A stretch of 64,000 nucleotides of DNA from Xylocopa sonorina. Its lineage: Eukaryota; Arthropoda; Insecta; Hymenoptera; Apidae. Under the pieces are notes generated by a model that was not told where the DNA came from, did no database searches, and worked only from the letters and a program-made list of their open reading frames with translations. The stretch lies in NCBI RefSeq assembly GCF_050948175.1, contig NW_027490218.1, positions 310,001-374,000 on the forward strand. The letters run 5' to 3'. Shown here piece after piece: positions 55,292 to 64,000 of the stretch. Positions within the stretch are counted from its first letter, which is position 1. Every line of letters starts with the position of its first letter. Both the position numbers and the translations under genes were made by a program.

Positions 55292-55323
55292 GGTATACCT
55301 GACGTCACAAAATATGACACTTC
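55292..55323. other. Orientation-switch junction of the satellite
   Basis: After the spacer, GGTATACCTGAC resembles the forward monomer (GGTATACATGAC). About 15 bp later comes TATGACACTTCCTTTCTAGG. Its left part fits the forward monomer (CATGACACTTC) and its right part the reverse-complement monomer (GCGACACTTCCTTGCTAGG). The shared GACACTTC at 55,316-55,323 is the switch point. Beyond it every monomer is in reverse orientation. Confidence 0.65.
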
Positions 55324-58300
55324 CTTTCTAGGGAATTACGTCCCCAGATATCTCTGTATCGAAGCTATAGAGTTCTAATTCTCCCTAAAACGCGATATCG
55401 CACCTCATCTCTATGTCTCATGATAAGATATAATGTTCATTGCGAGGTGTTATGTATTCCTCGTCTACACTTCAAATGAATGTAAATGCGATACTTCCTT
55501 TCTAGGAAATAGCGTCTCCAGATATCTACGTATCGTAGCAATAGAGTTCTAATGCTTCTTATAACGCGATATCGCATCTCATTTCTATGTTTCATGAAAA
55601 GATATAATATTCATTGCGAATTGTCGTGTATACCACGTATTCACATTAAAAGAATGTAAATGCGACACTTGCTTGCCAGGAAGTAGCGTCTCCAGATATC
55701 TACGTATCGTAGCAATGGCGTTCTAATGCTTCTTATAACGCGATATCGCATCTCATTTCTATGTTTCATGAAAAGATATAATATCCATTGCGAAGTGTCA
55801 CTTATATCTCGCATACACTTCATATTAATGTAAATGCGACACTCCCTTTCTATAGGAAATAGCATTTGCAGATGTCTACGTATCGAAGCAATAGAGTTCT
55901 GACTCTCCTTAAAACGCGATTTCGCATCTCATTTCAATGTTTCATGATAAGATATAATATTCATTGCGAAGTGTCATGTATGCCTCGATTTCACTTCACA
56001 AGAATGTGAATGCGACACTTCCTTGCTAGGAAATATTGTTTGCAGATGTATACGTATCACAGCAATAGTGTACTAATGCTTCTTAAAAAGGGATGTCGTA
56101 TTTCATTTCTGTGCTTGGGAATAAGATATAATATTCATTGTGTAATGTTATGTATACCTCGTATTCACTTCAAAAGAATGAAAATGCGGCACTCCCTTGC
56201 TAGGAAATAGCGTTTGCAGATGTCTACGTGTCGTAGCAATAGAGTTCTAATGCTCCTTAAAACGCGATATCGCATCTCACTTCTATGTTTCATGATAAGA
56301 TATAATATTCATTGCGAAGTGTCATGTATACCTCGTATTCACTTCAAAAGAATGTAAATGCGACACTTCCATGCAGGGAAATAGCGTTTGCAGATGTCTA
56401 CGTGTCGCAGCAATAGAGATCTAATGCTTCTTAAAACGCAATATCGCATCTCACTTCTATGTTTCATGATAAGATATAATATTCATTGCGAAGTGTCATG
56501 TATACCTCGTATTCACTTCAGAAGAATGTAAATGCGACACTTCCATTCTAGGAAATAGCGTTTGCAGATGTCTACGTATCGTAGCAATAGAGTTCTAGTG
56601 CTTCTTAGAACGCGATATCGCATCTCACTTCTATGTTTCATGATAAGATATAATATTCATTGCGAAGTGTCATGTATACCTCGTATTCACTACAAAAGGA
56701 TGTAAATGCGACACTTCCTTGCTAGGAAATAGCGCTTCCAGATGACTACGTGTCGAAACAATAGTGTTCTAATGATTCTTAAATCGCGATATCGCATCTC
56801 ACTTCTATGTTTCGTGATAAGATATAATATTCATAGTAGAGTGTTATGTATACCTCGTATTCACTTCAAAAGAATGTAAATGCGACACTTCCATGCTAGG
56901 AAACAGCGTTTGCAGATGTGTACGTATCGTAGCAATAGAGTTCTAATGCATCTTAAAACGCGATATCGCATCTCACTTCTATGTTTCATGATAAGATATA
57001 ATATTCATTGCGAAGTGTCATGTATACCTCGATTTCACTTCACAAGAATGTAAATGCGACACTTCATTGCTAGGAAATATTGTTTGCAGATGTCTATGTA
57101 TCGCAGCAATAGAGTACTAATGCTTCTTAAAACGCGATATCGCATCTCACTCCTATGTTTCATGATATGGTATAATATTCATTGCGAAGTGACATGTATA
57201 CCTCGTATTCACTTCAAAAGGATGTAAATGCGACACTTCCTTGCTAGGAAATAGCGTTTCCAGATGACTACGTGTCGAAACAATAGCGTTCTAATGATTC
57301 TTAAAATGCGATATCGCATCTCACTTCTATGTTTCATGACAAGATATAATATTCATTGCGAAGGGTCATGTATACCTCGTATTCACTTCAAATGAATGTA
57401 AGTGCGACACTTCCATGCTAGGAAATAGCGTTTGCAGATGTCTACGTATCGTAGCAATAGAGTTCTAATGCATCTTAAAACGCGATATCGCATCTCACTT
57501 CTATGTTTCATGATAAGATATAATATTCATTGCGAAGTGTCATGTATACCTCGATTTCACTTCACAAGAATGTAAATGCGACACTTCATTGCTAGGAAAT
57601 ATTGTTTGCAGATGTCTACGTATCACAGCAATAGAGTACTAATGCTTCTTAAAAGGAGATATCGTATTTCATTTCTATGTTTCGTAATAAGATATAATAT
57701 TCATTGTGTAATGTTATGTATACCTCGTATTCACTACAGTGGAATGTAAGTGCGAAATTTCCTTGCTAGGAAGTAGAGTTTGCAGATGTCTACGTATATT
57801 AGCAATAGAGTTCTAATGCTTCTCAAAACGCGATATAGCACCTCATACCCGTTTCATGATAAGATATAATATTCATTGCGAAGTGTCATGTATATCTCGT
57901 ATTCACATCAAAAGAATGTAAATGCGACACTTCCATGCTAGGAAATAGCGTTTGCAGATGTCTACGTATCGCAGCAATAGAGTTCCAGTGCTTCCTAAAA
58001 CGCGATATCGCATCTCTCTTCTATGTTTCATGATAAGGTATAATATTCATTGCGAAGTGTCATGTATACCTCGTATTCACTTCAAAAGAATGTAAATGCG
58101 ACAATTCCTTGCTAGGAAATAACTTTTCCGTATGTATACGCATCGTAGCAATAGAGTTCTAGCGCTTCTTAAATCGCGATATCGCATCTCACTCCTATGT
58201 TTCGTGATGAGATATAATATTCATTGTAGAGTGTTATGTATATCTCGTATTCACTTCAAAAGAATGTAAATGCGACACTTCCATGCTAGGAAATAGCGTT

Positions 58301-61220
58301 TGCAGATATCTACGTATCGTAGCAATAGGGTTCTAATGCTCCTTAAAACGCGATATCGCATCTCACTCCTATGTTTCATGATATGGTATAATATTCATTG
58401 CGAAGTGACATGTATACCTCGTATTCACTTCAAAAGGATGTAAATGCGACACTTCCTTGCTAGGAAATAGCGTTTCCAGATGACTACGTGTCGAAACAAT
58501 AGCGTTCTAATGATTCTTAAAATGCGATATCGCATCTCACTTCTATGTTTCATGATAAGATATAATATTCATTGCGAAGTGTCATGTATACCTCGTATTC
58601 ACTTCCGAAGAATGTAAATGCGACACTTCCATGCTAGGAAGTAGCGTTCGCAGATGTCTACGTATCGTAGCAATAGGGTTCTAATGCATCTTAAAACGCG
58701 ATATCGCATCTCATTTCTATGTTTCATGATAAGATATAATATTCATTGCGAAGTGTCATGTATACCTCGATTTCACTTCACAAGAATGTAAATGCGACAC
58801 TTCATTGCTAGGAAATATTGTTTGCAGATGTCTACGTATCACAGCAATAGAGTACTAATGCTTCTTAAAACGCGATATCGCATCTCACTCCTATGTTTCA
58901 TGATATGGTATAATATTCATTGCGAAGTGACATGTATACCTCGTATTCACCTCAAAAGAATGTAAATGCGTCATTTCCATGCTAGGAAATAGCGTTTGGA
59001 GATGTCCACGTATCGTAGCAATAGATTTCTACTGCTTCTTAAAACGAGATGTCGCATTTCATTTCTATGTTTCATGATAAGATATAATATTCAGTGTGGA
59101 GTGTTATGTATACTTCGAGTTCACTTCAAAAGAATGTAAATGCGACACTTCCTTGCTAGGAAATAACTTTTCCATATGTATACGCATCGTAGCAATAGAG
59201 TTCTAGCGCTTCTTAAATCGCGATATCGCATCTCACTCCTATGTTTCGTGATGAGATATAATATTCATTGTAGAGTGTTATGTATACCTCGTATTCACTT
59301 CAAAAGAATGTAAATGCGACACTTCCATGCTAGGAAATAGCGTTTGCAGATATCTACGTATCGTAGCAATAGAGTTCTAATGCTCCTTAAAACGCGATAT
59401 CGCATCTCACTCCTATGTTTCATGATGTGGTATAATATTCATTGCGAAGTGACATGTATACCTCGTATTCACTTCAAAAGGATGTAAATGCGACACTTCC
59501 TTGCTAGGAAATAGCGTTTCCAGATGACTACGTGTCGAAACAATAGCGTTCTAATGATTCTTAAAATGCGATATCGCATCTCACTTCTATGTTTCATGAT
59601 AAGATATAATATTCATTGCGAAGTGTCATGTATACCTCGTATTCACCTCAAAAGAATGTAAATGCGTCATTTCCATGCTAGGAAATAGCGTTTGGAGATG
59701 TCCACGTATCGTAGCAATAGATTTCTACTGCTTCTTAAAACGAGATGTCGCATTTCATTTCTATGTTTCATGATAAGATATAATATTCAGTGTGGAGTGT
59801 TATGTATACTTCGAGTTCACTTCAAAAGAATGTAAATGCGACACTTCCTTGCTAGGAAATAACATTTCCATATGTCTACGCATCGTAGCAATAGAGTTCT
59901 AGCGCTTCATATATCGCGATATCGCATCTCACTTCTATGTTTCGTGATGAGATATAATGTTCATTGCGAAGTATCATGTATACATCATATTCACTTCAAA
60001 AGAATGTAAATGCGACACTTCCTTGCTAGGAAGTAGCGTTTGCAGATGTCTACGTGTCGAAGCTTTAGTGTTCTAATGCTTCTTATATCGCGATATCGCA
60101 TCTCATTTCTATGCTTCACGATAAGATATAATATTCATTGTGCAGTGTTATGTATACATCGTATTCACTTCAACAGAATGTAAATGCGCCACTTGCATGC
60201 TAGGAAATATTGTTTTCAGATGTCTACGTATCGTAGCAGTAGAGTTCTAGTGCTTCTTAAAACGCGATATCGTATCTCACTTCTATGCTTCATGATAAGA
60301 TATAATATTCATTGCGAAGTGTCATGTATACCTCGTATTCACTTCAAAAGGATGTAATTACGACACTTCCCTGCTAGGAAGTAGGGTTTGTAGATGTCTA
60401 CGTATCGAAGCAATAGGGTTCTAATGCTTCTCAAAACGCGATGTCGCATCTCATTTCTATGTTTCATGATCAAATATAATATTCATTGCGAAATGTCATG
60501 TGTACCTCGTTTTCACTTCAAAAGGATGTAAATGCGACTCTTCCTTGCTAGGAAATAGCGTTTCCAGATGACTACGTGTCGAAACAAAAGAGTTCTAATT
60601 ATTCGTAAAACGCGATATGGCATCTCACTTCTATGTTTCGAGATCAGATATAATATTCATTGCGAAGTGTCATGTATACCTCGTATTAACTTCAAAAGAA
60701 TGTAAATGCGGCATTTCCATGCTAGAAAATATCGTTTCTAGATGTCTACGTATCGAAGGAATAGAGTTCTATTTCTTCTTAAAACGCGATATCGCATCTC
60801 ATTTCATTGTTTCATGATATGATATAATAATCATTGCAATGTGTTATGTGTATCTCATATACAATTCAAAAGAACGTAAATGCAACACTTCCTTGCTAGG
60901 AAATAGTGTTTCCAGATGTCTAAGCATCGAAGCAATGGAATACCAAAGCTTCTTTAAACGTGTTATCGCATCTCAATTCTACGTCTTACGTTAAGATATA
61001 ATATTCATTGCGATGTGTTATGTATACCTCATCTACACTACAAAAGAATGAAAACGCCACAATTCCTTGCTAGGAAAATGCGTTTCCAGATATCTACGTA
61101 TCGAAGCATTAGAGTTCTAGTGCTTCTAAAACGCAATATCGCATCTCATTTCTGGGTTTCAAGATAAGTTATAATATTCATTACGAAGTGTTATGTATAT
61201 CTCGACTACACTTCCAAAGA
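55310..61220 (-). repeat. 174-bp satellite array, inverted orientation
   Basis: About 34 monomers in reverse complement: landmarks now read GCGACACTTCCTTGCTAGG, GCAGATGTCTACGTATCG, AACGCGATATCGCATCTCA, CTATGTTTCATGATAAG and TATAATATTCATTGCG. The palindrome box and hairpins are retained. The region between about 57,100 and 59,900 is the most homogeneous; monomers next to the spacer (55,310-56,000) and at the right edge (after about 60,600) are more diverged. The array ends in CTCGACTACACTTCCAAAGA near 61,220. Open frames here (for example 56,010-56,210) are periodic artefacts. Confidence 0.97.
57100..59990 (-). repeat. 696- and 1,044-bp HORs in the inverted array
   Basis: The marker TTCTAGCGCTTC occurs at about 58,157, 59,201 and 59,897, giving shifts of 1,044 bp (6 monomers) and 696 bp (4 monomers). 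GGAGATGTCCACG occurs at 58,998 and 59,694 (696 bp). GATTCTTAAAATGCG and TTCATGATATGG also recur in order. A tetramer period is thus found in both orientations, though the tetramers carry different markers from those at 14,750 and 24,180. Confidence 0.8.
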
Positions 61221-61460
61221 GACTACCCGGTAATTTGCGGCGTGTTGCGTAGCTTCCCGTAGCCCTTGTTAGTTACACCCACGTCGAGACCATAAATAAA
61301 CATGCCGTGACTTCAGTATCTCGCGACCTGAGTGTGTGTACTTGGCTAGGCGTAGTCGAGAAGAGGAGCATTTCGAAATTTCAAGGATTGTTCCGCCCCA
61401 GGTTTCCCGAGGTCGTATAGTCTATCCCTTTGCTACTTTCTGAGCAGCTGGCGCCCAAGA
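61221..61460 (+). mobile_element. Possible LTR-retrotransposon end (U3/R/U5 fragment with primer site)
   Basis: Directly next to the array edge lies sequence of higher GC. It contains AATAAA (61,295-61,300), then about 145 bp, then ...CTGAGCA and, two bases later, TGGCGCCCAA (61,449-61,458). TGGCGCCCAA complements the 3' end of an insect-type tRNA-Lys and is the primer-binding start used by gypsy-like elements. The order polyadenylation signal, CA terminus, primer site fits the right end of a 5' LTR. The 5' part of the LTR is truncated by the array, and no gag or pol follows. The match is short, so this is tentative. Confidence 0.4.
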
Positions 61461-62570
61461 AAAGTTGTACGTGAGCGGATACCTTGGAACGATAGATCGC
61501 TTTAGATTAAAATACGTTTTACACCTTAAAGCATTTAGATAATTAACCCCTTCGAGCTTCCCTGACTTACTATATATAGGTTTCCGTCATAACTAATAGG
61601 AACCATCACTTTACATAGATATATAGAACACACATAGTTTTAAACGTAGAATTGAGAATTTGAGAACTTACTTTGAAACGTTAGTAGTGAGGAATTCCAT
61701 CGGATTTCATAGAAATTCAGAACTTACTTGCTATGAAACATAGGCAGATAATGGCCATCGCGTTGCTTAGCACTTTAGAACTTGCTTACTTCAACAAAGA
61801 TTTCTATTGGCTTCGTCCGTTCTTTTAGAAGAGTTTTTGATAAACCACATACTTTTCACGCTTCTGATATCTTTGATAGTTCGCGAGATGTAATCGTTTA
61901 AGTTTTAAAATGATTACTTAGTGTGGATTATTATTTAGTATCTCGCTCATAAACGAGTCTGCATAGGATTTAATCCATAAGTTTTTAAGCCTGGAATTTA
62001 TGCAGTTATTTGTTATTCACTTATTGCTCAAACGACAAAGATTCTGACCACTTCAAAATGGTTGACTTTCATCAATTTTCTTAAAAATTGAAATACTGCC
62101 CAACTGCTTGCAATTGAATGTTTGACTTTTCTAGCTCCTGTTTAGACATCTTTCTATTGGAATGTTCAAGTATTTTTCATATTCGTAATTATTAAAAATG
62201 TTTTACTTGATTCTTTTATTTAATATTTAGAATTTTCTGAGAAATATTTTTTATCGTAATGAACTATATAATTGCAATTATAATTCTTTATGAAGTAATA
62301 ATAACAGAAAGGTATGTATCCATTCTTGTAGTTTTGTAAAGAGTATTTAATCTTACTATTTAAAATGAAACATTGAGATCTGTTTACAATCTAATGGAAT
62401 TTAATTACCTTTTGATTCAAATTCACAATGATAATCATCCATAGTTCAACAATTTTGTGAGCTGTCCTCAGGAATCCGCAGCTCAGTAATTATAAAATGA
62501 ACGACACAAAGAACAGCCTAACCAAACGTATTCGAACCGATTTTTCAATACTAATCTTATCATGTTTAAC
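61461..62570. other. AT-rich unique flank, no gene seen
   Basis: Mostly AT-rich sequence with frequent stops in all frames. It has a TATATATA run near 61,572 and long T/A tracts around 62,160-62,300. The only structure I can point to is the degenerate satellite-like stretch at 61,732-61,793. No RNA gene or splice-consistent exon could be supported. Confidence 0.5.
61732..61793 (+). repeat. Degenerate satellite-like relic
   Basis: The stretch contains, in satellite order, TATGAAACATAGG, ATCGCGTT, AGCACTTTAGAACT and a GCTTACTTC end. It can be compared with CATGAAACATAGG, ATCGCGTT, AGCATTAGAACT and GCTTC of the forward monomer. The GCGATAT part is replaced by ATGGCC. It lies 0.5 kb outside the array and in the orientation opposite to it. 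A neighbouring string AAACGTAGAATTGAG (about 61,645) also resembles D-type monomers. It may be a decayed monomer or a chance match. Confidence 0.4.
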
Positions 62571-62936
62571 TTATGCTGCAAACTATTGAAATGCCCTTCG
62601 AAAAGCGTTTATTCACTTTATCAAATTACTATCAAAACCGTGAGTATTATCGCCTTTCTTTACTTTTTGTAACCTTTAATGCCTTCATGTTACAGATCGT
62701 TAAACTTGCTTTAAAATGCTCTATCGTATTACGGAAGAATGGACATACCAATTCATTTTAAAAAATGAAGGTAACCTTCATATGTCCAACATAACTCCAC
62801 TTACAAAAAAACTATTTTCATCAACGGATGGCCCCTTTGTACTATGCAATTTTATATTAGCAAAAACTTCTATGAAACTTATAGTTTCGTGGATATCTGA
62901 GGTGCTAATTATTACTGCCCCACCCTGTATATTGTT

Positions 62937-63457
62937 ATGGATGTGTCCAACAAGGCAACGATGAACAGAGTTAAATTTAATATTATAGTGTTTATTATTT
63001 TACTTATAGTATATTTGTTTTTCTGGAATTTTGCCAAAAAACAATGTTCACGATGTCGACAGATGAATATATTTGCCTTAGAATTACAAGAGCCAACAAT
63101 TTCGAAAGTAGAATATTACTTTACTTCGCTAACCGAATCATTGCAAACGTTAAGTAAAGTGCTTGCCTTTCAAAACAGTCAGATGCAAATTACGATACAA
63201 CGTTTCCAAGAAATGGTACGTGCCACTGTTTTTTAATTTCCGTTTATTTAATCAAAGGAAATTTAATTGAAATATCCGCAAAATTTGAGGACAAAAAGTT
63301 ATTGTAATTTTACGCAACATATATGATGGTGATAAAGGGTAAGTATACGGAACTGAAAATGGAAAGTAGCGAGCAGAAAAAGAAACTGATGGAGCTACAA
63401 AGTAGATTGATACATCCGTCAAATGATGATTCTAGGTTAATAAAATCTGTTAATTAA
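62937..63457 (+). CDS. Candidate two-exon small membrane protein, unrecognised
   Basis: Proposed exon 1 is 62,937-63,215. It encodes 93 residues: a short N terminus (alternative start at Met9), a strongly hydrophobic segment at about residues 13-30 (IIVFIILLIVYLFFW) followed by KK, a CSRC pair at 37-40, and a polar, helix-prone part. Exon 1 ends at ATG|GTACGT, an acceptable donor. An AAAG|GG or TAAG|TA acceptor at 63,337 or 63,343 keeps phase 0 and opens into 39 or 37 charged residues (EQKKKLMELQSRL, coiled-coil-like) up to TAA at 63,455-63,457. The product would be 130-132 residues with one membrane span. Against it: the acceptor has a poor pyrimidine tract, and upstream exons are possible. 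Unspliced, the frame ends at 63,236 (99 residues). I do not recognise the family. Confidence 0.35.
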
Positions 63458-64000
63458 AGAACTATTGCAAAAATCAAGTATAATCAATATTACTTCTGCT
63501 CAAAGGCTATAATAGAATTGGACCGAAATGGGTACAAAACAGGCAATTATATCTATACGTTCTGTTCTATGCAAAGGCAAATATTTCAAAGAGAAAAGAT
63601 GTGTTACTTACAAATTACTTATGTTCCTAGATATCTCACTAATTCAGGCTTCTTGTCTTGCAGAACTTATCATTCATGTAGCATGTAAAGGGGTCGAAGA
63701 ATAGTAAAAGATTTTTATATTTCATAGCCTCACTTGATACGTCGATTGGATCACGTAAAATATCGGACATTAATTGCATCTACATCTTCAGACCTTAAAT
63801 ATATAATTGCAACAACATATTTAATAGCGTTTTAATAACATTTTTCTAATTGTTTATATCTATGTCTAATAAATATATATTAATCGAATAAGTTGCTTTA
63901 CCAAAGAATAAAAGTATCTGAGGCTTACAAATCGGAGCATTACATAACAAACGTGCATCACATATATAATATTACATGTAACAAAAGATGAAGACCAAAA
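63458..64000. other. AT-rich 3' flank with polyadenylation-like signals
   Basis: No open frame of note. AATAAA occurs at 63,868-63,873 and 63,907-63,912, about 410-450 bp after the candidate stop codon, and could serve that gene as 3' processing signals. In sequence this AT-rich, such motifs are also expected by chance. Confidence 0.35.

Noticed and set aside
55300..55307. TGACGTCA (CRE-like palindrome) at the spacer edge
   Set aside because: An isolated 8-mer at a rearrangement junction with no promoter around it.
54926..55320. Three open frames over the 51-bp minisatellite
   Set aside because: Unit lengths that are multiples of three keep several frames open at once, so openness is not evidence for coding.
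60617..60817. A 66-codon frame in the inverted array
   Set aside because: Reverse-oriented satellite monomer read through lost stops, as elsewhere in the arrays.
62573..62964. Two overlapping frames upstream of the candidate gene (62,573-62,761 and 62,716-62,964)
   Set aside because: They overlap each other in different frames, show no domain, and lie in AT-rich sequence. They could contain parts of upstream exons, but no splice sites support this clearly.

Overview
The window is eukaryotic satellite DNA. Positions 1-53,728 are an almost unbroken head-to-tail array of a 174-bp AT-rich monomer (about 309 copies), and the array continues past the left edge. A 1.6-kb non-satellite spacer (53,729 to about 55,309) follows. 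The same satellite then resumes in the opposite orientation (about 55,310-61,220, roughly 34 monomers). The last 2.8 kb is unique, mostly AT-rich flank, with a fragment that looks like an LTR retrotransposon end and one weakly supported two-exon small gene. There are no bacterial-type genes, rRNA, tRNA or CRISPR. An insect is my best guess, from the short candidate intron, AT-rich flank, GC-rich mobile-element-like islands and a tRNA-Lys-type primer site; the species is not recognisable. The organisation is what is expected of centromeric or pericentromeric heterochromatin, but that role is inference.

Layout of the + array: zone A (1 to about 14,400) holds mixed monomers with 6- and 7-monomer shifts. 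Zone B (about 14,400-27,660) has two blocks of a 696-bp tetramer and larger duplications of 870, 2,262, 2,784 and 3,654 bp. Zone C (about 27,660-33,278) is a 1,567-bp nine-monomer higher-order repeat (HOR) in about 3.5 near-identical copies. Zone D1 (33,279-41,117) holds diverged 172-174-bp monomers. Zones C' (41,118-43,425) and D2 (43,426-53,728) repeat the C-then-D order. The stretch 30,623-41,117 is therefore duplicated in tandem as 41,118 to about 52,085, and the copies differ by one internal 2,086-bp duplication, one internal 2,404-bp duplication, one 348-bp deletion and about 500 bp of extra monomers.

Each monomer is rich in dyad symmetry: a GCGATATCGC palindrome, a CTACG/CGTAG hairpin, an ACTTCCT/AGGAAGT hairpin and a long-range GAAGTGTC/GACACTTC inverted repeat. 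The GCGATATCGC box exists in an intact and a mutated form, arranged in a fixed order within HORs. The orientation switch at about 55,316-55,323 falls on GACACTTC, which suggests a fold-back origin for the inverted array. The spacer is bordered by the direct repeat GGTAT, as if it had inserted into a monomer next to that junction.

The many 60-130-residue open frames inside the arrays are by-products of a 174-bp (58-codon) period and are not annotated as genes.
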